Positions 29,836 through 37,186 are shown, counted from the first letter of the stretch. The stretch: DNA of 37,186 nucleotides from an uncultured Prevotella sp. (GCA_900548195.1 URJQ01000007.1:1-37186), one strand, 5' to 3'. Numbers and translations are program-made. Notes: generated from the sequence alone by a model not told the origin.

Positions 29836-31728
29836 ATGAAAAAATGGACCATTGAAGATTCCAAGGAAACCTACAACATCAAAGGTTGGGGAGTCAATTT
29901 CTTCGGAGTCAATGAGAAAGGACACGTCTATGTCTCCCCGAAGAAAGACAACGTTCAGGTGGACCTGAAAGAACTCGTGGACGAACTTGCTACCGCCCAC
30001 GTCTCCGCCCCTATGCTGCTACGCTTCCCTGACATACTCGACACAAGAATCCAATCTACAGCCGCTTGCTTTGAGAAAGCTACTAAGCAATACGACTTCA
30101 AAGGTGACCATTATATCGTCTTCCCTATCAAGGTCAATCAGATGAGACCTGTCGTAGAGGAAATCATTTCGCATGGAGCTAAGTACAATATCGGACTGGA
30201 AGCCGGCTCCAAGCCTGAACTTCACGCCGTACTTGCACAGCACATGGACTCCGACAGCATCGTAATCTGCAACGGACACAAGGACCAAAACTACATCGAA
30301 ATGGCACTCTTGGCTCAGAAAATGGGTAAGAGACTATTCCTCGTGGTAGAGAAACTGCCTGAATTGCGCATCATTGCTGAGACTGCCGCTAAACTGAATG
30401 TGAAGCCTTTCCTCGGAATACGTATCAAATTAGCCTCTTCTGGCGCTGGAAAATGGCAGGAAAGCGGGGGCGATGCCTCTAAATTCGGACTCAACTCTTC
30501 CGAACTTCTCACCGCTCTGCAGCTGCTCGATGAAATGGGACTGCGCGATTGCTTGAAGCTTATACACTTCCATATCGGAAGCCAGATTACCAAGATACGC
30601 CGTATCTCCACTGCTCTTCGTGAGGCTGCACAGTATTATGTCCAGTTGCACAACATGGGATTCCCTATCGAATTCGTGGATTGCGGTGGCGGATTGGGCG
30701 TCGATTACGACGGTACAAGATCCAGTAACTCTGAATCAAGCGTCAACTACTCCATCCAGGAGTATGTCAATGACTGCGTATATACCTTCACAGATGCGGC
30801 AAATAAGAACGGCATACCCCACCCTACACTCATCTCCGAGGGCGGACGCTCGCTCACTGCACACCATTCTGTGCTCATCCTTGATGTACTTGAGAGCGTA
30901 TCAGTGCCACAGATGCCGGAGGATTTCCAGCCTGGAGAGAACGATCACCAGCTCGTTCACGACCTCACAGAGATATGGGACAAGCTCTCTACACGCTCTA
31001 TGCTTGAGGATTGGCATGATGCTGAAGACATCAGAGACGAGGCTCTCGACCTCTTCCGCCACGGTATCATCGACCTGAAGACCCGTGCACAGGTGGAATC
31101 ACTTTATTGGGCTATCGGTCATGAGGTAGCAGAACTGGCTCACCATCAGAAGCATCTGCCTGACGACCTGCGCAATATGGATAAGCAAATGGCTGACAAA
31201 TACTTCTGTAACTTCTCCCTTTTCCAGAGTATGCCTGACTCTTGGGGCATAGACCAGCTGTTCCCTATCATGCCAATACAGCGCCTCAACGAGCGTCCTA
31301 CTCGCTCAGCGCAGCTTCAGGACATCACTTGCGACTCTGACGGAAAGGTCGCTGCCTACGTGAATGGAGGACAGCAGACCAGTTATCTGCCGCTTCATGC
31401 TGTCAAGCCAGGCGAGCATTATTATATAGGAGTATTCCTCGTAGGCGCTTATCAGGAGATTCTCGGCAATATGCACAATCTCTTTGGCGACACGAATGCT
31501 GTGCATATATCCGTCGATGAGAATGGTTACACCATCGACAAGACCATAGATGGAGAGACGGTAGCCGACGTATTGGAGTACGTGCAGTACAGTCCGAAGA
31601 ACCTTGTGCGCCGCCTTGAGATATGGGTTGCCAAGTCTGTGAAGGAAGGAAAGATTACTGCCGAAGAGGGAAAGGAGTTTATATCCAACTATCGTGCAGG
31701 TCTTTACGGTTACACTTATCTCGAATAG
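29836..31728 (+). CDS. speA: Biosynthetic arginine decarboxylase
   Basis: This PLP enzyme converts arginine to agmatine for polyamine synthesis. At 630 residues it is of the SpeA type (alanine-racemase fold). The PLP-binding Lys is at about residue 99 in FPIKVNQ; GLEAGSKPEL, HFHIGSQ, DCGGGLGVDYDG and SEGGRS follow in the expected order in the barrel; the C-terminal beta domain contains the second active-site part with GAYQEILGNMHNLFGD. Substrate specificity for arginine rests on length and similarity. It is followed by a double hairpin (31739-31790) and argB. Confidence 0.95.
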   Translation: MKKWTIEDSKETYNIKGWGVNFFGVNEKGHVYVSPKKDNVQVDLKELVDELATAHVSAPMLLRFPDILDTRIQSTAACFEKATKQYDFKGDHYIVFPIKVNQMRPVVEEIISHGAKYNIGLEAGSKPELHAVLAQHMDSDSIVICNGHKDQNYIEMALLAQKMGKRLFLVVEKLPELRIIAETAAKLNVKPFLGIRIKLASSGAGKWQESGGDASKFGLNSSELLTALQLLDEMGLRDCLKLIHFHIGSQITKIRRISTALREAAQYYVQLHNMGFPIEFVDCGGGLGVDYDGTRSSNSESSVNYSIQEYVNDCVYTFTDAANKNGIPHPTLISEGGRSLTAHHSVLILDVLESVSVPQMPEDFQPGENDHQLVHDLTEIWDKLSTRSMLEDWHDAEDIRDEALDLFRHGIIDLKTRAQVESLYWAIGHEVAELAHHQKHLPDDLRNMDKQMADKYFCNFSLFQSMPDSWGIDQLFPIMPIQRLNERPTRSAQLQDITCDSDGKVAAYVNGGQQTSYLPLHAVKPGEHYYIGVFLVGAYQEILGNMHNLFGDTNAVHISVDENGYTIDKTIDGETVADVLEYVQYSPKNLVRRLEIWVAKSVKEGKITAEEGKEFISNYRAGLYGYTYLE

Positions 31729-31738
31729 ACATCAGCAT

Positions 31739-31790
31739 TGCGGAGGGTTTTGATGCCGTTTTCTTCAACGGCAGGATGAAGCCTTCCGCA
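31739..31790 (+). promoter_or_regulatory. Double hairpin in the speA-argB gap
   Basis: An outer stem around TGCGGA (31739-31744) / TCCGCA (31785-31790) encloses a perfect inner hairpin TGCCGTT (31754-31760), loop TTCTTC, AACGGCA (31767-31773). It has no T run. It could be an intercistronic RNA processing or attenuation element; function inferred only from position. Confidence 0.5.
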
Positions 31791-31830
31791 TTGCATTTAA
31801 TAAACATACAAGCAAACAACACAAATAATA

Positions 31831-32631
31831 ATGGAAAAGATTACCGTAGTGAAAGTAGGAGGAGCAATAGTAGAGAGCGAAGACCAGCTCAATGCGCTCC
31901 TGAAAGATTTCTCCGCCATAGAAGGCAAGAAGATACTCGTGCATGGCGGCGGACGAAGAGCCACCAAAGTAGCCGCAAGTCTCGGCATAGAAAGCGTCAT
32001 GATAGGCGGCAGACGCGTCACGGATGCTAAGATGCTGGAGGTGGTAACTATGGTATATGGCGGTCTTGTCAACAAAAACCTTGTGGCAAAACTGCAAGCC
32101 AACGGGGTCAATGCCATCGGATTGACCGGTGCCGACATGAATATCATCCGTTCACACAAGCGTCCTCTGAAGAAGATGACCATCGAAGGTGTCGATGAAA
32201 TGGTGGATTTTGGCTTCGTAGGTGATGTAGATCGTGCCGACGGCTCAGCCCTTTCTGCCCTCATTGAGCAAGGTGCCGTGCCGGTAATTGCCCCTCTTAC
32301 CCACGATGGAATGGGCAATATTCTCAATACCAACGCCGACACCATGGCTGCCGAGACTGCCAAAGCACTGGCAGCTGTGGGCTATGACGTCACTCTCATC
32401 TACTCCTTTGAGAAGAAAGGCGTGCTCAGCAACCCTGATGATGACGACAGCGTGATACCTGTAATCACCCATTCCGACTTTGAACGCTACAAAGCCGACG
32501 GCACAATATCAGGCGGTATGCTTCCAAAAATAGAGAATGCCCTCGATGCTATCGACGCTGGAGTGACAAGAGTAATCATCACTCTCGCCACTGCCATCGA
32601 CGGAACGCAAGGCACTATCATCCAGAAATAG
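31831..32631 (+). CDS. argB: Acetylglutamate kinase
   Basis: ArgB phosphorylates N-acetylglutamate, the second step of arginine synthesis. It has 266 residues. The amino-acid-kinase fold is clear: VVKVGGAIV (residues 6-14), LVHGGGRRATK (about 37-47), GRRVTDAKMLE, GLTGADMN, FGFVGDVDRADGS, NINAD-like LNTNADTMAAE and the final GGMLPKIENALDAIDAGV with Lys. It lacks the N-terminal extension of arginine-inhibited hexameric forms, so it is probably the feedback-insensitive short type, though that is inference. It lies 102 bp after speA. Confidence 0.95.
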   Translation: MEKITVVKVGGAIVESEDQLNALLKDFSAIEGKKILVHGGGRRATKVAASLGIESVMIGGRRVTDAKMLEVVTMVYGGLVNKNLVAKLQANGVNAIGLTGADMNIIRSHKRPLKKMTIEGVDEMVDFGFVGDVDRADGSALSALIEQGAVPVIAPLTHDGMGNILNTNADTMAAETAKALAAVGYDVTLIYSFEKKGVLSNPDDDDSVIPVITHSDFERYKADGTISGGMLPKIENALDAIDAGVTRVIITLATAIDGTQGTIIQK

Positions 32632-32641
32632 CGGCAATCCC

Positions 32642-32670
32642 GCCACTGTGTCAGCCGCTTTTACGGCTGA
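32642..32670 (+). repeat. 29-nt hairpin repeat, copy 6
   Basis: GCCACTGTG, stem TCAGCCG (32651-32657), loop CTTTTA, CGGCTGA (32664-32670), 10 bp after the argB stop, in the same direction. Confidence 0.85.
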
Positions 32671-32706
32671 TTTATCTAAAAGAATGTTAAAATAGCGACG
32701 CAGTTT

Positions 32707-32733
32707 GTAACTTTCCCCCAAGTAATATAGTCC
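32707..32733 (+). promoter_or_regulatory. Possible ECF-sigma promoter ahead of the sigma factor gene
   Basis: GTAACTTT (32707-32714) and GTCC (32730-32733), spaced 15 bp, resemble the AAC-containing -35 and GTC-type -10 elements of ECF promoters. No TAnnTTTG box is seen here, consistent with self-activation by the downstream factor. The leader would be short. Confidence 0.45.
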
Positions 32734-32749
32734 TTAAAATAGAGCAAAG

Positions 32750-33307
32750 ATGAAAAATATCAGTTTCAAGACAGATGTTCTGCCGATGAAAGACAAGCTC
32801 TTTCGTCTGGCATTACGCATCACGCTCAACAGGCAGGATGCGGAAGACATCGTCCAAGAGACACTGATAAAAATCTGGAACCGAAGAGACCGCTGGGAAG
32901 AAGTGGAAGCTATCGAGCCGTGGGCTATGACAATAGCACGCAATCTCGCCATAGACACTGTCAGAAAGCAGGAGACAAGGCGCACGATATCCATCGATTC
33001 ACCCTCTGAAAGCAAAGACGAAGAAGGCTCTAAGTCACCGCTCTCCAACGTGATAAGCGACAATCTCCACAGCACGCCCTACGAAAGGATGCAGGAAAAG
33101 GAGCGCTTGCAGGTGGTAAGAAGCCTGATGAATGCACTTCCAGAGAAGCAACGCACAGCGATGCAACTAAGAGATTTCGAAGAGAAATCATACAAAGACA
33201 TCGCTGAAATCATGGAGATAAGCGAAGACCAGGTAAAGATAAACATCTTCAGAGCTCGCCAGTATATCAAAACAAAGTATAATATCATTACTCAATATGG
33301 ACTATAA
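32750..33307 (+). CDS. ECF-type sigma-70 family RNA polymerase sigma factor
   Basis: This is a 185-residue alternative sigma factor. Region 2 is visible at about 13-75 (LFRLALRITLNRQDAEDIVQETLIKIWNRRD, then AIEPWAMTIARNLAIDTVRK), a charged spacer follows (about 82-112), and region 4 is at about 118-175 (LMNALPEKQRTAMQLRDFEEKSYKDIAEIMEISEDQVKINIFRARQYIK). Regions 1 and 3 are absent, as in ECF factors. Its last 11 bp overlap the start of the next gene, a probable anti-sigma factor, giving coupled translation. Regulon is unknown; envelope stress is a usual role. Confidence 0.93.
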   Translation: MKNISFKTDVLPMKDKLFRLALRITLNRQDAEDIVQETLIKIWNRRDRWEEVEAIEPWAMTIARNLAIDTVRKQETRRTISIDSPSESKDEEGSKSPLSNVISDNLHSTPYERMQEKERLQVVRSLMNALPEKQRTAMQLRDFEEKSYKDIAEIMEISEDQVKINIFRARQYIKTKYNIITQYGL

Positions 33308-33776
33308 ATATATCGAACAGCTTTTGGATCGCTATTTCCAATGCGAGACTTCGCTCGAAGAGGAACGCATCCTGCGCACATTCTTCTCACAGAAGGACGT
33401 GCCAGTAGCACTGTTGCCATACCGCGACCTGTTCGTATATCAGCAGTCCGAAACGATGGAAGACCAGCTGTCAGCTGATTTCGACCGGCGCATCCTCTCC
33501 ATCATTGGCGAAGAAGAGACACCTCATGTCAAGGCACGCATCATCAGTTTGCAGACACGTCTCAAGCCTCTCTATAAGGCTGTGGCATGCGTTGCCATCG
33601 TTCTCTCGCTCGGTCTCGCTGCACAAATGCCTTACAGACAGGCTGAACTGCAGGACGCACAGCAGTTTGCTGAGTCCCATAAGAAGGACAGCGTCACCGT
33701 TTCCACCACGAACAGCGTTGCAATGAACGACTCCACGAAGGTCGATTCCACTAAGACTTCTACGCTGGTAAGGTGA
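33297..33776 (+). CDS. Probable membrane anti-sigma factor
   Basis: This is a 159-residue single-pass membrane protein. A cytoplasmic N-terminal region (about 1-90; IEQLLDRYFQCETSLEEERILRTFF is the helical type seen in Bacteroidetes partners of ECF factors) is followed by one membrane segment (about 93-110, AVACVAIVLSLGLAA) and a short Ser/Thr/Lys-rich periplasmic tail. No zinc-binding HxxxCxxC motif is seen. The call rests mostly on the 11-bp overlap with the sigma gene and on topology. A terminator follows. Confidence 0.78.
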   Translation: MDYKYIEQLLDRYFQCETSLEEERILRTFFSQKDVPVALLPYRDLFVYQQSETMEDQLSADFDRRILSIIGEEETPHVKARIISLQTRLKPLYKAVACVAIVLSLGLAAQMPYRQAELQDAQQFAESHKKDSVTVSTTNSVAMNDSTKVDSTKTSTLVR

Positions 33777-33871
33777 TTAAAACGACAAATTTCTATGCTT
33801 TCTAATATAAAATAACAAAATCCTGTTTACTAAAACACAGATGCTGGCTGTGAAGCTTGCCTCTGATAAGC

Positions 33872-33930
33872 AAGAGTTGAATGTAGGATGTGAAAGAGAT
33901 TTCCACCCAACTTTCAACTCTTTGTTTTTT
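33872..33930 (+). terminator. Rho-independent terminator of the sigma/anti-sigma unit
   Basis: Perfect 10-bp stem AAGAGTTGAA (33872-33881) / TTCAACTCTT (33913-33922) followed by TGTTTTTT. The loop is long (31 nt). Confidence 0.7.
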
Positions 33931-34069
33931 GGCTATAAACTGAGAATCGAGCTATAACGAACCAAAATGAACCTATTCATTTGCTAACCCCGACTTTGCA
34001 GAATTGCATTATTTTGTATTTTTACACGAAAAAAAACGGAGAAATACGCTCATAGTTACAAAAAAATGT

Positions 34070-34077
34070 TATATTTG
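34070..34077 (+). promoter_or_regulatory. -7 promoter box of the AraC-type gene
   Basis: TATATTTG, an exact -7 match, ends only 4 bp before the ATG at 34082. If used, the mRNA would begin at or beside the start codon. No clear -33 element. Confidence 0.45.
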
Positions 34078-34081
34078 CAAA

Positions 34082-34720
34082 ATGTTCAGTATGTATTTTG
34101 TTATATCCTTCCAGATTCTTACGATGGCAGTCTGCATCGCAAGCATCATCTATTGCCATAGAATGCACTCGATGGTAAAAGCTATCATCGCTAAGCAGCC
34201 TATGGATGAAGACGATATGACAGAGGAAGAACAGGAGGAACAACAAACTGCAGACAACATAATCATTGCTGATGCCCACACCGTCATCGAAAAGAAAGAC
34301 ATCCTCGACACGGAAGATGAGGTGCAAAAGGAGGCATATCTCGCTATGATAGCCAATGTGGAGGAGAGAGATGTGGAGGAAATGAGCCACAGAGATATGC
34401 TCCTTCTCCAGCTTCGCACTCTCATAGAGCAGGAGAAAATCTATCTGAAAGCAGGACTGAAACTGGAAGAAGTGGCAATGACTCTCGGCACTAACCGCAC
34501 TTATGTCGCTCGTATGATGAAGGAATTGTATCAGCATACGTTCACCGAACAAATGAATATCTTCCGCCTCGAAAGCGCAAAGCAAGACTTATTACGCCGA
34601 CGTAACGCTTCCATCGAAGAAATAGCACTATCCAATGGATTTAATTCCAGCAATACATTCAATAAGGTTTTCAATCAACATTTCAAGTGCTCACCAGCCA
34701 CTTGGAGGAATGAACACTAA
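34082..34720 (+). CDS. Membrane-anchored AraC-family transcriptional regulator
   Basis: This is a 212-residue protein. The ATG at 34082 (MFSMYFVISFQILTMAVCIASIIYCH) is preferred to the one at 34004 since the latter adds a basic, AT-rich stretch across a promoter-like box. Residues 1-25 form one hydrophobic membrane segment, then an acidic linker (about 45-80, rich in Glu/Asp), then an AraC-type double helix-turn-helix (about 120-212): LKLEEVAMTLGTNRTYVARMMKEL and, in the second half, ASIEEIALSNGFNSSNTFNKVFNQHFKCSPATWR. No sensory domain of known type is present, so signal input probably comes through the membrane segment. It lies just after the ECF sigma/anti-sigma pair, separated by a terminator. 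Confidence 0.85.
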   Translation: MFSMYFVISFQILTMAVCIASIIYCHRMHSMVKAIIAKQPMDEDDMTEEEQEEQQTADNIIIADAHTVIEKKDILDTEDEVQKEAYLAMIANVEERDVEEMSHRDMLLLQLRTLIEQEKIYLKAGLKLEEVAMTLGTNRTYVARMMKELYQHTFTEQMNIFRLESAKQDLLRRRNASIEEIALSNGFNSSNTFNKVFNQHFKCSPATWRNEH

Positions 34721-34726
34721 TTATCT

Positions 34727-34797
34727 CTCTACTTTTACTACCGCAACTTAGAGAAATGACCACTGATCACTTCTCTACTTACTACCGTAACTTAGTC
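34727..34797. repeat. Imperfect 40-45 bp direct repeat after the AraC-type gene
   Basis: Two copies of a segment containing CTCTACTT(TT)ACTACCG and YAACTTAG follow each other (about 34727-34752 and 34770-34797), separated by GAGAAATGACCACTGATCAC. Only these two copies are in the window. Confidence 0.6.
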
Positions 34798-35193
34798 GTC
34801 CCAGGAGTCATAAGGACTTTCTGGGAGTTCTGGTATTTCCCTTTCTACGCGATGATGGGGCAAACTGTCGAGACTGCTGCATGAGAAGGAGGAGCATATA
34901 TAAAAGCCAAGCGTGCACTCTGCTCACGCAGGTTGCACGCTTTATTTTTGTATTAGGTTGCAGTTTAGTAATCTTGAGTTTTTTATAAAAACTGATTATA
35001 GACATAGCTCCATTCTCATTGAATGGATTTTCAGAGTAATTTCTTAGCATAAGTGGCACTTTCACGTAAGTGCCAGTTCTCTCTCTACTCCATGATGTCG
35101 TATCCTTCGTCTTAACCACTCAGGTTTGACACAGAACATACTTCGCGATTTGTTTTCGTTATGGGGTAGTATGCAGAAGATGATTTGCTTCAT
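34796..35193 (-). pseudogene. Probable decayed minus-strand gene or repeat-borne ORF remnant
   Basis: Behind a TACCTTTG box (35205-35212) an ATG at 35193 opens a 43-residue frame (MKQIIFCILPHNENKSRSMF onward, ending near 35062). Protein-like sequence then continues in a second frame (TYVKVPLMLRNYSENPFNENG, then a segment rich in Leu) and ends in a third with IPELPESPYDSWDD and stop at 34796-34798. This succession suggests frameshift decay, but I recognise no family and a non-coding role is possible. Confidence 0.35.
34909..34950 (+). terminator. Hairpin with T run downstream of the AraC-type gene
   Basis: AAGCGTGCA (34909-34917) pairs with TGCACGCTT (34934-34942), with an inner CTGC/GCAG stem, followed by TATTTTTG. 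It lies 190 bp past the stop codon, inside the remnant region of the other strand. Confidence 0.6.
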
Positions 35194-35204
35194 CTTTCTG
35201 TTTG

Positions 35205-35212
35205 CAAAGGTA
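35205..35212 (-). promoter_or_regulatory. -7 promoter box ahead of the remnant ORF
   Basis: On the minus strand TACCTTTG with flanking GCAAA, as at 6697 and 26458; 12 bp before the ATG at 35193. This suggests that the region is still transcribed. Confidence 0.5.
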
Positions 35213-35239
35213 GTGGTAAAAATCTTAATATTCTTTTCC

Positions 35240-35399
35240 AATCGTAAAATCATCGGTGAAAAATGGAGAAAAAGAATGGATTTTTAGAAAAAATATTTCA
35301 TTTTTTTACGATAATCATGAAAAATGTTACATAAAAATGTTACATTCACCAGACAATCATCTGACAGAGAAGCACTTGCAACGTTTTTACGATTATCAC
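35240..35399. repeat. Three TTTTACGAT motifs in an AT-rich gap
   Basis: TTTTACGATT occurs at 35240-35249 (minus strand), and TTTTTACGATNATCA at about 35303-35316 and 35385-35399 (plus strand). A doubled AAAATGTTACAT also lies at about 35320-35345. These may be operator sites; otherwise I see nothing in 35213-35430. Confidence 0.4.
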
Positions 35400-35431
35400 T
35401 CCCCAAAAAGGCGATTGGAGAGCAACAAATA

Positions 35432-35459
35432 AAAACGCCCCTCCGAAGAGGGGCGTTTT
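35432..35459 (-). terminator. Terminator of the second pectate lyase gene
   Basis: Perfect 12-bp stem AAAACGCCCCTC (35432-35443) / GAGGGGCGTTTT (35448-35459). On the minus strand the loop is TTCG closed by C-G, the very stable tetraloop, followed by T-rich sequence. It would work on either strand. Confidence 0.93.
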
Positions 35460-35464
35460 AATTT

Positions 35465-37186
35465 CTATTTATTTATCTGTTTTTTACCATTTCGGATGAC
35501 GATACCACGGTAATTGGAGGTCACTCTCTGTCCGGAGAGATTATAGATGACAGGAGAAGACGTTGATGGAACGGTGGCAGGAAGGTCGAGGATGCCAGTG
35601 GAAAGGTCGGAATAATGTATATTAAATGTACGTGTGAGGGACACGCCTTGATATTCTGCCTTCACTTTTACAGAGGCTAAGCTCTCAGTATTCACCGATG
35701 AAATGGCGATTTTTTGACCAGACAAGCTTGCATTATCACCTTCCGCGATGGAGAATGACGTGCTGGAAGGATAGCCAGCAAAGTAAGGCATGAGGTCAAT
35801 CTCTACGCTCTTACCGAGAGGTATCTCGAAATGAGGGAGCGCCATCCAGTTGAGATAATCCTCAAGAGCGGTATATCCATCGCCGTTGGCATCGGTATTA
35901 TTGTCAGGCACATTAGGATCCAGACCGTTAAGACGCTCCCACCAGTCTGGCATTCCATCTTTGTCGGTGTCGAAATCAGCAGGACGGGCAATCTCTTCGA
36001 TAGCAACATATCCCTCTGCATCCCATTCACGGTCGATAAGACCACGCTTGCCAGTCTTGCTTCCCACGGTGGAAGAGGTGCCATTATATGTCTCGGTGAC
36101 CATTCTTCGGTCGTGAGCATTGAGCAGAGGGAGGTTGCAACCGACGTCAGAGAGCACATTCCTGTAAGCTGCTTCAGCGCTCTCTATGGCAGCAAGCGAC
36201 TCAAAGAATGGCTTATCATTCCATGGTTTCCACGTCAACTGCTGTCCGCCAGACAGTTCATACTTATACGTTACGCCCTCAGCATCCTGCGTCATGGCTC
36301 CATTTGCTGTCACGCGGACGTTACCACTGACGTAAGCTGCTTGCGAACCCTTGCCTGTTCCCTCAAACTGATGGCGCAAGAGGAATGTCTGGGTGGTGGC
36401 AGGGCCCATCTTATAGTAATTGTTTACGAAGTTTAGTTCATGGGTACCACCGTCCGTAGCACGCTTTCCCCAGTTATATACCACATTATTAAATACGTCA
36501 TGCGCTCCGTCATAGTAGCCAGAACCATCGAGACCACCAGACAATGACCAGTTTCTTCCCTCACAATGTGCCAGCAGATTATGATGGAAAGAGCCTACGC
36601 CATAGCCCTGTCCGCCACCGATAGTAGCGGCATAACCGTGGCAAGTGCCAGCAGAATAGTTGGGATGGTCGGCACAGTTGAGCGCTTCAGAAATCATAGT
36701 GCGTTGCAAAGTGATGTTCTTCGCATTGCGAGAAGAGAAGGCTTCGTCAGTAGTCCATGAGATAGAGCAGTGATCCAGGATAGAGTTGTCATTGCCAGCC
36801 ATTCCTATTCCGTCGAGTCCTTTGTTTTGTTCTTCGGTGGAAGGCCCTGCTTTTGTGCCAGCATAACCACGATAAGAACGGATAAATCGGGTGATTCCAT
36901 CGGAAGCAAAGCCGAGCGGAGCGCCACGGAAGGTGATGCCTTCACCAGGAGCTGTCTGTCCTGCTACGGTGACATAAGGGTCTGAACAGGTGAGGCGTCC
37001 CTTGAGAGTGATATATCCGCAGACATCAAAGACGATGGTGCGAGGCCCTTTTACCTTAGTGATGCCATAGCGGAAAGTGCCTTCTGCAGGGTTTTCCACG
37101 TCGTCATCGAGGGATGTGACATGATAGACGATGCCTCCTCTGCCACCAATAGCATAGCGACCATAGCCTTCAGCGCCAGGAAAAGC
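35465..37186 (-). CDS. Pectate lyase-like secreted protein, 5' end beyond the window
   Basis: At least 574 residues are visible; the frame stays open to the right edge, where it reads FPGAEGYGRYAIGGRGG, the usual start of the mature lyase domain, so only the signal peptide and a few residues are missing. The beta-helix core shows GQTAPGEGITFRG, SILDHCSISWTTDEAFS, TIGGGQGYGVGSFHHN, and FNNVVYNW, typical of Bacteroidetes PL1-type lyases. It is followed by a calcium-binding-type repeat (DTDKDGMPDWWE, DANGDGYTALEDYL), a beta-sandwich and a tail ending RNGKKQINK that resembles the tail of the lyase at 11044. It probably acts on pectin outside the cell; substrate specificity is inferred. Confidence 0.88.
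   Translation of the reverse strand, partial: AFPGAEGYGRYAIGGRGGIVYHVTSLDDDVENPAEGTFRYGITKVKGPRTIVFDVCGYITLKGRLTCSDPYVTVAGQTAPGEGITFRGAPLGFASDGITRFIRSYRGYAGTKAGPSTEEQNKGLDGIGMAGNDNSILDHCSISWTTDEAFSSRNAKNITLQRTMISEALNCADHPNYSAGTCHGYAATIGGGQGYGVGSFHHNLLAHCEGRNWSLSGGLDGSGYYDGAHDVFNNVVYNWGKRATDGGTHELNFVNNYYKMGPATTQTFLLRHQFEGTGKGSQAAYVSGNVRVTANGAMTQDAEGVTYKYELSGGQQLTWKPWNDKPFFESLAAIESAEAAYRNVLSDVGCNLPLLNAHDRRMVTETYNGTSSTVGSKTGKRGLIDREWDAEGYVAIEEIARPADFDTDKDGMPDWWERLNGLDPNVPDNNTDANGDGYTALEDYLNWMALPHFEIPLGKSVEIDLMPYFAGYPSSTSFSIAEGDNASLSGQKIAISSVNTESLASVKVKAEYQGVSLTRTFNIHYSDLSTGILDLPATVPSTSSPVIYNLSGQRVTSNYRGIVIRNGKKQINK

Noticed and set aside
1..37186. tRNA, rRNA or tmRNA genes
   Set aside because: No cloverleaf or rRNA-like sequence was recognised in the gaps on either strand by reading; a covariance search was not possible.

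Overview
The window looks like chromosome of a Bacteroidales bacterium, most like Prevotella and its relatives. Supporting signs are the promoter type (TTTG, 19 bp, TAnnTTTG), A-rich leaders in place of strong Shine-Dalgarno sites, Bacteroidetes-style lipoproteins and DUF4294, a YbeY with the Bacteroidetes active-site variant, and secreted pectinases ending in the short NGKK tail common in Prevotella. All functional calls come from reading the protein sequences; no database search was run.

Layout. 1-5005 (+) is a tripartite RND metal/drug efflux operon: end of the periplasmic adaptor, a CusA/CzcA-type pump and a TolC-like outer-membrane factor. 5182-6664 (-) is a two-gene unit for a calcineurin-like phosphoesterase lipoprotein and an exported, probably outer-membrane protein. 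7046-10815 (-) holds pnp and a class I methyltransferase. 11044-13380 (+) is a secreted PL1 pectate lyase. 13602-17685 (-) runs from an unusual gamma-glutamyl hydrolase/M19 dipeptidase fusion through a glutaminyl-cyclase-like M28 lipoprotein to dprA. 17863-21612 (-) is housekeeping: lrp-like regulator, ybeY, coaD, ruvB and a DUF4294 protein. 21762-25431 (+) has a thioredoxin-fold lipoprotein without its CxxC, ribF and a CPBP-family membrane protease. 25593-26408 (-) is a secreted esterase. 26607-34720 (+) has topA, aroK, speA, argB, an ECF sigma factor with its membrane anti-sigma partner, and a membrane-anchored AraC-type regulator. 34721-35464 is a gene-poor block with a probable decayed gene. 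35465-37186 (-) is a second pectate lyase, cut by the window edge.

The genes are mostly ordinary; the unusual content lies between them. Four repeat systems are visible. (1) A 29-nt element, GCCACTGTG followed by a 7-bp stem and 6-nt loop, has six copies with compensatory stem changes, all oriented with the adjacent upstream gene. (2) 7-bp-period arrays end in a GCTGACGC core; one 52-bp copy is repeated inverted 10 kb away next to the 29-nt hairpin, and another 54-bp copy is duplicated on both sides of ribF. (3) At least six tandem arrays all have a 22-bp period although their unit sequences differ. (4) Two inverted copies of a 165-170 bp MITE-like palindromic element flank the CPBP gene; one carries an 11-bp target duplication, and removing it in silico restores a clean earlier stop codon. 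A separate 58-bp imperfect palindrome overlaps the ybeY stop codon. Several genes have 3' ends lying within such repeats, so repeat traffic appears to be reshaping gene ends and intercistronic RNA.

Links between genes: the two pectate lyases and the esterase fit a plant-polysaccharide-degrading gut or rumen lifestyle. The efflux operon, the sigma/anti-sigma pair and the membrane-tethered AraC protein are its envelope-response features. speA and argB lie side by side and act on opposite ends of arginine metabolism.
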